From assembly GCA_021786265.1 (NCBI GenBank), contig JAJYNP010000318.1:1-64000 (forward strand): a stretch of DNA of 64,000 bases. Direction: 5' to 3'. Shown here piece by piece: positions 26,975 to 35,703 of the stretch. Under the pieces are notes generated by a model that saw nothing but the letters and a program-made list of their open reading frames with translations, was not told the DNA's origin and did not search any database. Source of the DNA: Chloroflexota bacterium (GTDB lineage: Bacteria; Chloroflexota; Limnocylindria; Limnocylindrales; CSP1-4). The position numbers and the translations under genes are program-made. Every line of letters starts with the position of its first letter. Position 1 is the stretch's first letter.

Positions 26975-27736
26975 ATGCGTCCCCGGTTCATTCGTCCGCG
27001 GTACCTGGTGGCCGGCCTCGTCGCGCTGGTGCTGGCGCTTGCCCTCGGGGTCGTCGCCGTCTTCGGGGTGGGCCGCTCGCTTCCGCCCGTGACCGGCGTC
27101 CAGGTCGACCTGCCGGTGCCGGACGTGCAGCTGGTGGACGCCGCCGGCCGGCCCGCCTCGCTCGCGTCGCTCCACGGCCGGTACGTGGTGCTGGCGCCCT
27201 TCCTCACCCTCTGCCAGGAGGTCTGCCCCATCACCACGGGCGCCTTCCTCGAGATGCAGCGTGCGGTGGCACAGGCCGGCCTCGCGGACCGCGTGGCGTT
27301 CGTGGAGGTGACGGTCGACCCCGGGCGCGACGTCCCGGCCCGGCTGCGGGCCTATGCGCAGCTGACAGGCGCGGACTGGGCCCTGCTGACGGGTCCGGCC
27401 GACCAGATCGCGCGCTTCTGGCGCTTCTTTGGCGTCGACTACCAGGTCCAGCCGATCGAGTCGCCGGCGCCCATCGACTGGTGGACGCACCAGCCCGAAA
27501 CCTACGACGTCGGCCACAGCGACGGGCTCTTCTTTCTCGACCCGCAGGGGCACGAGCGGATCGCCATCGTGGGGATACCGGACGTGGGCGGGACGCTGAA
27601 CTCGACCCTGACGTCCCTGCTCGACCAGCAGGGTCTCCAGAACCTGCACGACCCGCAGGCCGCCTGGACCATCCCGCAGGCGCTCGACGACCTGGCGAGC
27701 CTGGTCGGGCAGCGCCTCCCACCGCCGGGTCCCTGA
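26975..27736 (+). CDS. SCO1/SenC-family copper chaperone
   Basis: 253 aa. An N-terminal TM anchor (about 10-32, YLVAGLVALVLALALGVVAVFGV) leads to a thioredoxin-like domain with the Sco copper ligands CQEVCP (Cys80, Cys84) and a distal His in YDVGHSDGLFF (about residue 180). It would deliver copper to the CuA site of cytochrome oxidase or act as a thiol reductant. It directly precedes a CopC-CopD fusion (5-bp gap), so the two form a copper-handling pair. Confidence 0.93.
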   Translation: MRPRFIRPRYLVAGLVALVLALALGVVAVFGVGRSLPPVTGVQVDLPVPDVQLVDAAGRPASLASLHGRYVVLAPFLTLCQEVCPITTGAFLEMQRAVAQAGLADRVAFVEVTVDPGRDVPARLRAYAQLTGADWALLTGPADQIARFWRFFGVDYQVQPIESPAPIDWWTHQPETYDVGHSDGLFFLDPQGHERIAIVGIPDVGGTLNSTLTSLLDQQGLQNLHDPQAAWTIPQALDDLASLVGQRLPPPGP

Positions 27737-27741
27737 CGGTC

Positions 27742-30672
27742 ATGCGGGTCCCGGGCCGCGCGCAAGTCCGGGGAGCCGCGGCGGCCCTGGCGGTCGCCGC
27801 CCTGGCGGCCGCCGGGCTGGTGGCGGTGGGGCTGCTGGCCCCGTCCCCGGTCCTTGGCCACGCGCTGCTGGCATCGGCGGTCCCCGGGCCGGGAGCGCGC
27901 CTCTCCGCGCCGCCGCGCATCGTGCGGCTGGAGTTCACCGAGCCGCTGAACCCGCCGTTCAGCGGGCTCGACGTCGTCGGCCCGGACGGCGTCGTGGCGG
28001 TCGCCGTGTCGTTCCCGCAGGGCGACCCGAGCGGCATGGCGGCCGAGCTCCCGGCCCTGGCGCCCGGCCGCTACACCGTGGAGTGGCACACGCTCTCGCT
28101 GATCGACGGGCACACGCGATCCGGCGCGTTCGCGTTCGGGGTGCTCGACCCGGCCGGCCGGCTGCCGCCCGCGCCCCCGGTCGAGGTGCGGTCCGTGGCC
28201 ACGCCGCTCCCGGGCTGGCTGGACGCCACGGCCCGCTGGGCGCTGCTCCTGGCGCTCGCCTACCTCATCGGCGCGCTTGCGTTCGCGGCCCTGGCGCGCG
28301 GGCCGATGGCGCGGGATCGCGCCGTGCCGGGACGAACCGGCGTGCTCGCCGTGGCCGCCACCGCCCTGCTTGCGCTGGCCGAAGGCATCGTGTCGGAGGC
28401 GGCAGGATCCACCGGGGCCGGGTCGATCCCGGCGGTCGCCACCGGGACGCTCGCCGGCCAGGCCGCCATCGTCTCGGCCGTGGCGGTGCCGCTGCTCGCC
28501 GCCGCCGCACGGCACCCCGCCGGGGTGCGCGCCATAGCGGGCTGGGTGGCCGGCGCCGTCGTGGTGGTCGCGCTCGCCGCCACGAGCCACCTCGCGGCGG
28601 GGCCGGGCGGCGCGTGGGGGACCCTCGTGATGACGGTCCACCTCGGCGCGGCGCTGCTGTGGTCCGGCACGCTGTTCCACCTCGTCCGCACCTGGCTGGG
28701 CCGGAAGGGCGCGGAGATCCCGCTGGTCCCGCTCCTGTCACGCTTCTCGCGCCTCGCCGCTCCCTCCGTGGCGCTCGTCCTCGGGAGTGGCCTGCTCGCC
28801 GCGCTCGTGCAGGTCCCGGACGTGGACGCGCTCGTGTCGACGGGCTACGGGCGCGCGCTGCTGCTGAAAGCGGGCCTGGTCGCGCTGCTGCTCGTGCCGG
28901 CCGGCCTCAACGCGTTCCGGTACCGGCCTGCCGCCGAACGAGCCGGCGGTCTCGGCGCCGCCGGCGGTGACGGACCACGCCGGGGGCTCCGGCGGGCGAT
29001 CGCGGCCGAGCTGGCCCTGGCGGCCGCCGTCATCGGCGTCGCGTCCGTGCTCGGCCAGGGCACGCCGGCGCGAGCCGAGCTGGCGACGCGGTCGCTGGAG
29101 AGCGAGATCGCCTCGAACGACAACCCCGCCAACCTCGTCTCGTCGACGGTCGACGCCGGGGGGACCACCCTGGACGTCAACATCATCCCGGGCGCCGTCG
29201 GGCCAAACCAGGTCGACGTGGACGTCCCGGTCGCCGCGGGGGCTCCGGTGCCCGTGAGTGTCCAGCTGGTCGATCCCTCGGGCGTGGCCGGACCGAGGAT
29301 CGCGCTCACGCCGGGCAGCGTGGAGCAGTCAGGGGCAACGCGCTCGCAGCCCTACGACGCCTTCGCGAACCTCGCGCCGGCACCGGGACGGTGGATTGCC
29401 CGGCTTACCGTCCGGCGGGACGGCCGGGAGACCGAGGTGACGGCGTCGCTGCCGCTGACGGCGCTGGTTCCGGCGTCCCCGGGCGGCGGGAGCGGCCCGC
29501 TCGATTCGCCGGCGCCGGGCGTGCCTCCCCTGGTCCTGCTGGCGATCGTCCTGGCGACTGCCTCCGCGACCGGACTGGCGCTCGGGCGCACGTCGGGTCG
29601 GACCGTAGCCTGGCATCTCTCCCCGCCCATCGCCGGCACGGGGTTCGGCCTCGCAGTGCTGCTCGCCGCGCTCGGGATCGCGCAGACGGGGGCTCCCGGC
29701 CGGTTGCCGGGCTCGCTCTCCGGATCCTCCGGGCCATCATGGGGCGTCGTCACCCAGGTGGTGCCGAGCCGCACCGGGTCCATCGTCGAGTACGAGATCC
29801 CGACCCCGGTGAGCGGCGCGATGATCCCGGCCGTGGCGCCCGACGGCCATGTCTGGGTGGGCGAGATGGACGCGAACAGGATCGCCGAGCTCGATCCCGG
29901 CTCCGACACGATCCGCGAGCTGGTGCTGGGCCCGCCGGTCCGCTCCGTGATGGGGCTGGCGATCGCGCCCGACGGCCGGGCCTGGTGGGCGGAGGAGGCG
30001 ACCGGCCAGGTGGGCGTGCTCGACCCACGGAGCGGCCAGACGCGTGACTTCCGGCTGCCGACCCCGAGCGCGGGTCCCGTGGGGATCGCGGTGGCGCCCT
30101 CGGGCACCGTCTGGGTCACGGAGCAGGCCAGCGGAAAGCTGGCGGCCGTCGACCCGCAGACCGGGACCGTCCGCGAGTACGCGATTCCCACGCCGGGTTC
30201 GGTCCCGTACTGGGTCGCGCTCGCGCCCGGCGGGCGCGTCTGGTTCACCGAGATGGACGGGCGGGCGGTGGGCGTGCTCGACCCCACCACCGGTGCGATC
30301 CACGAGTACCGCGCGGCGGCGACGCAGGGTGAGCCGGTGGGGATCGCCGTGGCGCGGGACGGCACGGCCTGGTTCTCGACGCTCGACGGGGTGCTGGGCC
30401 GGATCGCCCCGATCACCGGTGCCATCACGGCGGTCGACCTGGGCACGCACGCCGCCGGGTATGGGGTGGCGATCGACGGCGCGGGCCGCGTGTGGGTGGG
30501 GCAGCTCGGCGGCGCGATCGCCCGCTACGACCCGGCCACGGGCGCTGCGGTGCTGATCCACCTTCCGACGCCCGACAGCGGTCCCTGGTGGCCGGCGATC
30601 GACCGGGCCGGGAACGTGTGGGTCGCCGAGGGGGCGCTCGCGGCCAACCGCCTCGCGCGGATCGCGCCGTAG
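27742..30672 (+). CDS. CopC-CopD copper protein fused to a virginiamycin-B-lyase-like propeller
   Basis: 976 aa. Domains in order: signal peptide (1-38); CopC domain (about 39-140, starting GHALL and ending LSLIDGHTRSGAFAFGV, which keep the N-terminal His and the DxH copper ligands); CopD-type region with about eight TM helices (about 155-440); a soluble beta domain resembling YtkA/CopC-like folds (about 455-580); two more TM helices (about 595-660); and a C-terminal beta-propeller (about 675-976) with Vgb-type repeats such as PTPSAGPVGIAVAPSGTVWVTE and PTPGSVPYWVALAPGGRVWFTE. CopC-CopD fusions are known; I do not know the added propeller as a standard arrangement. Probable role in copper uptake or oxidase metallation. 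Confidence 0.88.
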   Translation: MRVPGRAQVRGAAAALAVAALAAAGLVAVGLLAPSPVLGHALLASAVPGPGARLSAPPRIVRLEFTEPLNPPFSGLDVVGPDGVVAVAVSFPQGDPSGMAAELPALAPGRYTVEWHTLSLIDGHTRSGAFAFGVLDPAGRLPPAPPVEVRSVATPLPGWLDATARWALLLALAYLIGALAFAALARGPMARDRAVPGRTGVLAVAATALLALAEGIVSEAAGSTGAGSIPAVATGTLAGQAAIVSAVAVPLLAAAARHPAGVRAIAGWVAGAVVVVALAATSHLAAGPGGAWGTLVMTVHLGAALLWSGTLFHLVRTWLGRKGAEIPLVPLLSRFSRLAAPSVALVLGSGLLAALVQVPDVDALVSTGYGRALLLKAGLVALLLVPAGLNAFRYRPAAERAGGLGAAGGDGPRRGLRRAIAAELALAAAVIGVASVLGQGTPARAELATRSLESEIASNDNPANLVSSTVDAGGTTLDVNIIPGAVGPNQVDVDVPVAAGAPVPVSVQLVDPSGVAGPRIALTPGSVEQSGATRSQPYDAFANLAPAPGRWIARLTVRRDGRETEVTASLPLTALVPASPGGGSGPLDSPAPGVPPLVLLAIVLATASATGLALGRTSGRTVAWHLSPPIAGTGFGLAVLLAALGIAQTGAPGRLPGSLSGSSGPSWGVVTQVVPSRTGSIVEYEIPTPVSGAMIPAVAPDGHVWVGEMDANRIAELDPGSDTIRELVLGPPVRSVMGLAIAPDGRAWWAEEATGQVGVLDPRSGQTRDFRLPTPSAGPVGIAVAPSGTVWVTEQASGKLAAVDPQTGTVREYAIPTPGSVPYWVALAPGGRVWFTEMDGRAVGVLDPTTGAIHEYRAAATQGEPVGIAVARDGTAWFSTLDGVLGRIAPITGAITAVDLGTHAAGYGVAIDGAGRVWVGQLGGAIARYDPATGAAVLIHLPTPDSGPWWPAIDRAGNVWVAEGALAANRLARIAP

Positions 30673-30789
30673 GGCGGGCCCGGGTGCCTGTTCGCGTCTG
30701 CGCGGCCCGCCGGGCCTCGTCAGGCCGCAGGTCGCGCCGGTCGCCGCCCGGTCGGCGAGGCCGTGGCGGGCATCCTCGCAAGCATTGAC

Positions 30790-30815
30790 CAATGTAGCTT
30801 CCAGAAGCCACATTG
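30790..30815. promoter_or_regulatory. Operator of the toxin-antitoxin pair
   Basis: A 26-bp inverted repeat, CAATGT-N-GCTTC-CA-GAAGC-N-ACATTG, with a single mismatched pair. It ends 5 bp before the antitoxin ATG and overlaps a putative TTGACC -35 element (30785-30790). VapB/Phd antitoxins bind such sites for autoregulation. Confidence 0.75.
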
Positions 30816-30820
30816 CCGGC

Positions 30821-31111
30821 ATGCGGGCGGTTGGACTGAAGATACTGAAGAACAGGTTGAGCGAGTACGTCCGGCTCGCGACGTCGGGGGAGACCGTCCT
30901 CGTTACCGACCGCGAACGGGTTGTCGCCGAGCTGGTTCCTCCCCGCGAAGGTCGTGCCGCGCTTGCCCAGGACGCGATGCTGGCCGACGCCGTCCGTCAC
31001 GGATTCCTGACCCCCGCCGTCGGCGCGGCGGATGCCTCCGTGCCGCGGCGACCGGTCGCGCCGCTGGACCGCCTGCTCGCCGAGCTCGAATCCGACCGCG
31101 CGGATCCGTGA
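30821..31111 (+). CDS. Type II antitoxin, Phd/YefM (VapB) family
   Basis: 96 aa from ATG 30821, placed just after the palindromic operator. The N-terminal DNA-binding fold reads MRAVGLKILKNRLSEYVRLATSGETVLVTDRERVVAEL, typical of Phd/YefM antitoxins. The C-terminal region would wrap the toxin. Its stop overlaps the toxin GTG (GTGA at 31108-31111). Neutralises the PIN toxin encoded next and should repress its own promoter. Confidence 0.88.
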   Translation: MRAVGLKILKNRLSEYVRLATSGETVLVTDRERVVAELVPPREGRAALAQDAMLADAVRHGFLTPAVGAADASVPRRPVAPLDRLLAELESDRADP

Positions 31112-31496
31112 TCTACATCGACAGCTCGGTCGTCCTGGCGCAGCTTCTCGCCGAGGACCGGTTCCCTGGGGAGGGTTTCTGGCAGGGCGGGCCCTTCTGC
31201 TCCAGCCGGCTCCTCGAATACGAGGTCTGGCACCGGATCAACGCCCGGGGACTGGTCGCGAGCCATGCCGACGACGTGCGCCTCCTCCTCGGGCGCCTTG
31301 CCTTCCTCGAGCTGGCGCCCGTGGTGCTTGCTCGCGCCCTGGAGCCTTTCCCGATCGCGGTCCGTACGCTCGATGCGCTCCACCTCGCGTCCATCGAGTT
31401 CCTGCGCGGTCCGGGCAGCGTCCGCTGCTCGCCAGCTACGACCGCCGTCTCGCGGAGGCCGCCACCTCACTCGACATCCCGCTTGCCCCGCTCTGA
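31108..31496 (+). pseudogene. VapC-type PIN-domain toxin with a frameshift near its 3' end
   Basis: From GTG 31108 the reading frame encodes a PIN ribonuclease: VIYIDSSVVLAQLLAED (first catalytic Asp), LLEYEVWHRINARG and RTLDALHLASIEFLR (conserved acidic residue). After about 31407 this frame loses homology and runs on for over 150 codons, while another frame supplies the expected end, GQRPLLASYDRRLAEAATSL, stopping at 31496. One extra G in the GGG at about 31413-31415 would restore a normal protein of about 129 aa with the final SYD. Either a recent inactivating deletion or a homopolymer sequencing error. Confidence 0.82.
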
Positions 31497-31598
31497 CGGG
31501 AGGACGATCGCGACGAGGTCGACGTCGAAGCACGCCCAGACCGTGGATGCGATCGAGGCGGTGACGGGCATGCGGATGTCGCCGGCCGCGCCGGCGAC

Positions 31599-32573
31599 TC
31601 AGTCGGGCGCGAGAAACTCCACCACTTCCTCCACGAAGCGCTCGCGTCCGCGCTCGGCCCGGTCGTTGAAGAGGTAGTGCGTTCCGCCCGGAATGGTGAC
31701 GGTCCGGACCCTGGGAGCAGCAGCGAGCTCGCGCTCGAGCGCCTCGAGATCTTCGGGTCGGGACCAGAAGTCCCGCTCGCCGCGCACCACCAGGGTCGGC
31801 ACGCGAACGTTTCCTGCCTCCCAGAACCGTCGCCCGCGGGACATCTCGTAGCTGTCGAGCTGGAACCCGCTCGGGATGCGCATCGCCGGGGGTGTGTATG
31901 TGCCGCTGGCGGGATCGCTGGCCAGCGCCTCGCGCACGTAAGCCTCGGCGACGCGCGGGTCGCGCCACTCGCCCTTGTCGGCCGTGGGGATCGAGCTGTC
32001 CCAGCGGGCAAGGAGGCCCGGCGCCGTCCGCAACCCATACGCGCCGGTACCCGGATCGAACTCGCCGGGCCGGTTCGGAGCCTCGAAGGCCCTGCTCAGC
32101 TGCCAGGGCGCGTCCACACCGTACAGGCTATTCAGCATGACGAGATGGCTTACCGCAGCCGGGTGCTGCGTCGCGTACATCGCGCACCAGTGTCCACCTG
32201 TCGCCCACCCGAGCAGCGCGACGCGTCGAGCCCGGTCCTCGCCACTGACCGCGCGGACCACCGCATCGATGTCGCGCACCACCTCGTCGGAGCGGACGGC
32301 CGGCGGGTTGGCCGAGGCCGGCTGCTCGAGCGCCGGCGGTCGCGTCGAGTCTCCCCAGCCCCGCGCGTCCATGACGTACACGAGGTGGCCAACGCGCGCG
32401 AATGCCTCCGCCAGCGAGTAGCCGGGCACCGGCAGATCGAAGGAGGCCACGCCGCCGGGGCCCCCGCCATGCACGAGCAGCAGCGACGTCCGGGCAGGGA
32501 CGGACGGCCGGAGCTCACGAACGAAGATCTCGATGCCGTGATCGCTCGCGACGAACCAATCGGTTCGCGCCAC
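31599..32573 (-). CDS. Alpha/beta-hydrolase-fold protein with Ala at the nucleophile position
   Basis: 324 aa from GTG 32573. Oxyanion-loop motif LLLVHGGGPGGVASFD, strand VYVMDARGWGDSTRP, then the nucleophile elbow LLGWATGGHW, where the expected G-x-S-x-G reads G-W-A-T-G: the Ser is replaced by Ala (GCG, 32202-32204), one base from TCG. The acid (VVRGERDFWSRPEDL) and the catalytic His (GGTHYLFNDRAERG) are kept. Otherwise full-length and intact, so it may be a non-hydrolytic ligand-binding relative, a recently inactivated hydrolase, or a sequence error. It does not form an operon with its neighbours. Confidence 0.85.
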   Translation of the reverse strand: MARTDWFVASDHGIEIFVRELRPSVPARTSLLLVHGGGPGGVASFDLPVPGYSLAEAFARVGHLVYVMDARGWGDSTRPPALEQPASANPPAVRSDEVVRDIDAVVRAVSGEDRARRVALLGWATGGHWCAMYATQHPAAVSHLVMLNSLYGVDAPWQLSRAFEAPNRPGEFDPGTGAYGLRTAPGLLARWDSSIPTADKGEWRDPRVAEAYVREALASDPASGTYTPPAMRIPSGFQLDSYEMSRGRRFWEAGNVRVPTLVVRGERDFWSRPEDLEALERELAAAPRVRTVTIPGGTHYLFNDRAERGRERFVEEVVEFLAPD

Positions 32574-32821
32574 GCCTCCGTTCAGGTCAGTGCCCTCCAG
32601 GATGGCACGCTGTGGACGCTGGAGTCCTAATCCTCCCTCACCGCGCTCGAGTTCGCATGTGCCGCCGACCCCTGGCGCGCGTCGCGGCGGAATCCGGCTC
32701 CAAGGTCAGGGACTTATCAACCGTTCGTGACGCACAAGTCGGCGCAGGATGTCGGCGCAGGATGACCACGCCCTGCGATATGGATCATAGGTGAGCTACT
32801 TCGCGGATCAGACCGCGACGA

Positions 32822-34060
32822 TCACCATGGGCTGTAGTCGGGATCGAGCGGCTCCTGGGCCGGGCGCAGTTCCGGCGGCACGTTCTTCAGGTTGACGCGG
32901 ATGCGGGTCCAGGTCATGTAGCGCCCGCGCATCGCGTCCACCAGCACGTCCTCGGGCTGGAGGTGACGCCACGCCTCGGGGTGCCGGTCGCGCCACCGCG
33001 CGAGCCCGGCCAGCGCGTCGTCCTTCGCCGCCGCCCGTGCGATCTCGACGAGCGGCATGGTCATCCGCCGCCGCGACGGCATCACCCGCGGCGGCTCGTC
33101 GGCCGGCTTCGGGTAGTGCGGCGGCCAGGGCGCCTCGCCGAGTCCCGCAGCCTCCTGGCGAGCCGACAGGTCGAGCAGGCCCTCCAGGGAGCCGGTCGTC
33201 TCGTCGATCCCCGCCCCGGGATCGCCCAGGCGGGCGAACCGATCGGGGACGGTCGCCAGCGTGAACTTCGCCGGGTCGACCGCCGGGACCTCGTCCCACG
33301 TCAGTGGCGTGGAGACGCGGGCATCGGGGGTCGGCCGGATGGAGTAGGCCGACGCGACCGTGCGGTCCTTCGCATTCTGGTTGTAGTCGATGAAGACGCC
33401 GTGGCGCTCTTCCTTCCACCAGCGGCTGGTGGCGATCTCCGGCGCCTGCCGCTCGACCTCCCGAGCCAGCGCCAGCGCCGCGCGGCGGACCTCGTCGAAC
33501 GTCCAGCGGCGCTCGATCCGCACGTTGACGTGGATCCCCCGCGACCCGGACGTCTTGGGCCATCCGGCCAGCCCGTGGTCGGAGAGCACGTCCCGCACGA
33601 CCAGCGCCACCCGGCGCACGTCGTCCCACGGAACGCCCGGCCCCGGGTCCAGGTCGACGCGCAGCTCGTCGGGGTGGTCCAGGTCGTCCGCGCGCACGGG
33701 GTGCGGGTTCAGGTCGATGCAGCCGAGGTTGACGATCCAGAGGAGCTGGGCGGCATCCCGCACGACGATCTCGTCGGCCGTCCTGCCCGACGGGAAGGCC
33801 AGCTCCACCGTCTCGATCCAGCCGGGCCGCGACCGCGGCGCCCGCTTCTGGAAGAAGAACTCGCCGCCGGCCCCGTTCACGTACCGCTTGAGCGCCATGG
33901 GCCGCCCGGCCACGCCGCGCAGCGCCCCGTCGGCCACCGCCAGGTAGTAGCGGACCAGGTCGAGCTTCGTGAAGCCGGGGCCGTCGAAGAAGACCTTGTC
34001 CGGGTTGCTGACGGCGACGTGGTGACCGGCGACCTCGACGGTCTCGTGGCGGGCGGGCAT
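32822..34060 (-). CDS. LigD-type DNA polymerase/primase (PolDom)
   Basis: 412 aa. Archaeo-eukaryotic primase superfamily polymerase of the NHEJ LigD type: metal-binding DLDPGPGVPWDDV, the TSGSRGIHVNVRI motif, DYNQNAKDRTVASAYSIRP, and an N-terminal block beginning VEVAGHHVAVSNPDKVFFDGPGFTKLDLVRYY. A C-terminal extension of about 100 residues after PLTWDEV is Pro/Arg-rich then helical. It would add ribo- or deoxynucleotides at broken DNA ends. Physically separate from the ligase gene at 25788, a split LigD arrangement without visible Ku. A small F420-type oxidoreductase gene follows 7 bp upstream on the same strand. Confidence 0.92.
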   Translation of the reverse strand: MPARHETVEVAGHHVAVSNPDKVFFDGPGFTKLDLVRYYLAVADGALRGVAGRPMALKRYVNGAGGEFFFQKRAPRSRPGWIETVELAFPSGRTADEIVVRDAAQLLWIVNLGCIDLNPHPVRADDLDHPDELRVDLDPGPGVPWDDVRRVALVVRDVLSDHGLAGWPKTSGSRGIHVNVRIERRWTFDEVRRAALALAREVERQAPEIATSRWWKEERHGVFIDYNQNAKDRTVASAYSIRPTPDARVSTPLTWDEVPAVDPAKFTLATVPDRFARLGDPGAGIDETTGSLEGLLDLSARQEAAGLGEAPWPPHYPKPADEPPRVMPSRRRMTMPLVEIARAAAKDDALAGLARWRDRHPEAWRHLQPEDVLVDAMRGRYMTWTRIRVNLKNVPPELRPAQEPLDPDYSPW

Positions 34061-34067
34061 GGCGCGC

Positions 34068-34484
34068 TCAGAAGCCCGAGATGCGGTCCGGACGCAGGCG
34101 GACGGCCACCGAATAGTCGGCGGCCATGGCGCCGGCGGTCGTCTTCATCCCCGCGATCAGCTCGGCGTACTTCTCGACGAACGTCGGGTTGGCGTCCAGG
34201 GGCTGCGCCGCCGGATCGACCCGCGCGTCCCCGGTGAGCACCACCACCTCGTTGCCGTGCTCGTCGGTGCGCAGGTGCAGCGCCGCCCGCGGGTTCCCCG
34301 CGATGTTGCGGAGCTTGCCGGTGCGTGGCTGGCTGTAGATCAGGATCGTCTCGCCGTCCCAGAGGAACCAGACCGGGACGGGGATGGGCGTGCCGTCGGG
34401 GCGGACGGTGGTCAACCACGCGACCTTCTCCTCGCGCAGGCGCCGGTCCGCTCGTGCCCCGAACTCGGTCCCCAGGTCGATCAT
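34068..34484 (-). CDS. PPOX-class F420-dependent enzyme (split-barrel flavin/F420 oxidoreductase family)
   Basis: 138 aa from ATG 34484; the frame is open to 34556 but the extra residues are Gly/Glu-rich and unconserved. The pyridoxamine-phosphate-oxidase-like split barrel shows REEKVAWLTTVRPDGTPIPVPVWFLWDGETILIYSQPRTGKLRNIAGNPRAALHL, characteristic of the Rv3369-like group. It likely reduces a small substrate with F420H2 or flavin. It sits between the LigD polymerase and an LLM-type F420 oxidoreductase. Confidence 0.82.
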   Translation of the reverse strand: MIDLGTEFGARADRRLREEKVAWLTTVRPDGTPIPVPVWFLWDGETILIYSQPRTGKLRNIAGNPRAALHLRTDEHGNEVVVLTGDARVDPAAQPLDANPTFVEKYAELIAGMKTTAGAMAADYSVAVRLRPDRISGF

Positions 34485-34566
34485 CGCGCATCCCTCCGGA
34501 TCATCGCCGGCACCGGCGCCCTCAGCGGAGCCTCGGTTGCCCTCGGGGCCCGCCATCCCGGCGCCA

Positions 34567-35598
34567 TCAGCCGAACAGCGGCGGCACCTCCCGCGCGAAC
34601 AGCTCCAGCAGCTCGGCCTGGGCCGCCGGGTCGAGCCCTGGCAGGTAGTCGCGCGCCACGATGTGGAGGCTGCCCCCGGCGGCGTCGATGTATGCGCGCA
34701 ACTGTTCCGCGATCGCCTCCGGCGACCCGCCGATGTAGCAGCCCCGCATGGCCGCCTCGTCGTCCGGTGGCAGCGGCCCGCCCGTCGGGAGCGGCTGCCC
34801 CACCCGGGTCGAGGCCGCGCGCAGGTCGCGGTACTTCCACTGGGCGAGGCGCACGAGGTCCCCGTACGCGTGCCAGCCGTCGGTCCCGTCGTGGGTGGGC
34901 ACGATCGTCAGGTACACGGCCACCTGGAGGGTCGCCGGGTCGCGCCCGGCGCGGTCGAGCTCGTCGCGGATCGCCGCCATCTGGCCACGGAACTGCTCGA
35001 TGGGCGTGTGGAGGAAGACGCCGTCCGCTCGCCGGGCCGCGCGGCGGATCGCGGGCTCGGCCGTGCCGCCCAGCCAGACCGTGAGCCTGCCGCGCGCCGG
35101 TTTCGGCCGCACGGCCACCTCGGGCAGGTCCCACAGCGCGCCGTGGTGGCGCAGCAGGTCGTCGCGGGCCGCGCCGTCGAGCACGTCCAGCAGCTCCTCC
35201 ATGGCCCGGGCGCGCTTCGTCCGATCCGCGCCGAACGCCCGGAACTCGATCCCCGACCAGCCCAGCCCCAGGCCCAGGATGAGCCGGCCGTCCGCGATCA
35301 GGTCGGCCGTCGCGGCGTCCTCGGCGACGTGCAGCGGGTGATGGAGTGGGCCCAGCATGACGCCCGTGCCCACCCGGATCCGGCTCGTCGCCGCGGCCAT
35401 CGCCGCCGCCATCACGAGCGGCGAGGGGAGGTACTCGGTGTCGACGAAGTGGTGTTCGCTGGTCCAGACCGAGTCGAGCCCGAGCTCCTCGGCCCGCCGG
35501 GCGAGTGCCAGCGCGTCGCGGTAGAGCTCGCCGGCCGTGCGGTCGACGGCGGGGTGGCGCTCGCAGCTGATGAGCGCGTACCCGAACGAGACACCCAT
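34567..35598 (-). CDS. LLM-class (luciferase-like) F420-dependent oxidoreductase
   Basis: 343 aa from ATG 35598. TIM-barrel luciferase-like monooxygenase family: LARRAEELGLDSVWTSEHHFVDTEYLPSPLVMAAAMAAATSRIRVGTGVML and DLIADGRLILGLGLGWSGIEF are typical of the F420-dependent subgroup. The substrate is unknown. It is divergent from a MarR regulator across a 102-bp gap with two palindromes, which suggests MarR control. Confidence 0.87.
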   Translation of the reverse strand: MGVSFGYALISCERHPAVDRTAGELYRDALALARRAEELGLDSVWTSEHHFVDTEYLPSPLVMAAAMAAATSRIRVGTGVMLGPLHHPLHVAEDAATADLIADGRLILGLGLGWSGIEFRAFGADRTKRARAMEELLDVLDGAARDDLLRHHGALWDLPEVAVRPKPARGRLTVWLGGTAEPAIRRAARRADGVFLHTPIEQFRGQMAAIRDELDRAGRDPATLQVAVYLTIVPTHDGTDGWHAYGDLVRLAQWKYRDLRAASTRVGQPLPTGGPLPPDDEAAMRGCYIGGSPEAIAEQLRAYIDAAGGSLHIVARDYLPGLDPAAQAELLELFAREVPPLFG

Positions 35599-35661
35599 GG
35601 GCGCGTCTCCCTGCGGTCTGTGCCGGACGGCAAGAGGATATGCCTCCGGGAGCACGCGGGC

Positions 35662-35703
35662 TTGACGGCTGTTGTTGCGTGTGCAATAGTTCATTACGCA
35701 ATG
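35662..35703. promoter_or_regulatory. MarR promoter with two overlapping palindromes
   Basis: TTGACG (35662-35667), a 17-bp spacer and AATAGT (35685-35690) would start transcription at about 35697, four nucleotides before the MarR ATG. Two inverted repeats, TTGC-N4-GCAA (35675-35686) and CATT-N4-AATG (35692-35703), together with an outer TTGCGT...ACGCAA pair (35675-35680, 35696-35701), cover the spacer and start site. They are likely MarR operators controlling both divergent genes. Confidence 0.6.

Noticed and set aside
31108..31677. Reading the PIN toxin as an intact longer protein continuing to 31677
   Set aside because: The extension after residue 100 has no PIN homology, while the proper C-terminus lies in another frame; a frameshift explains both.
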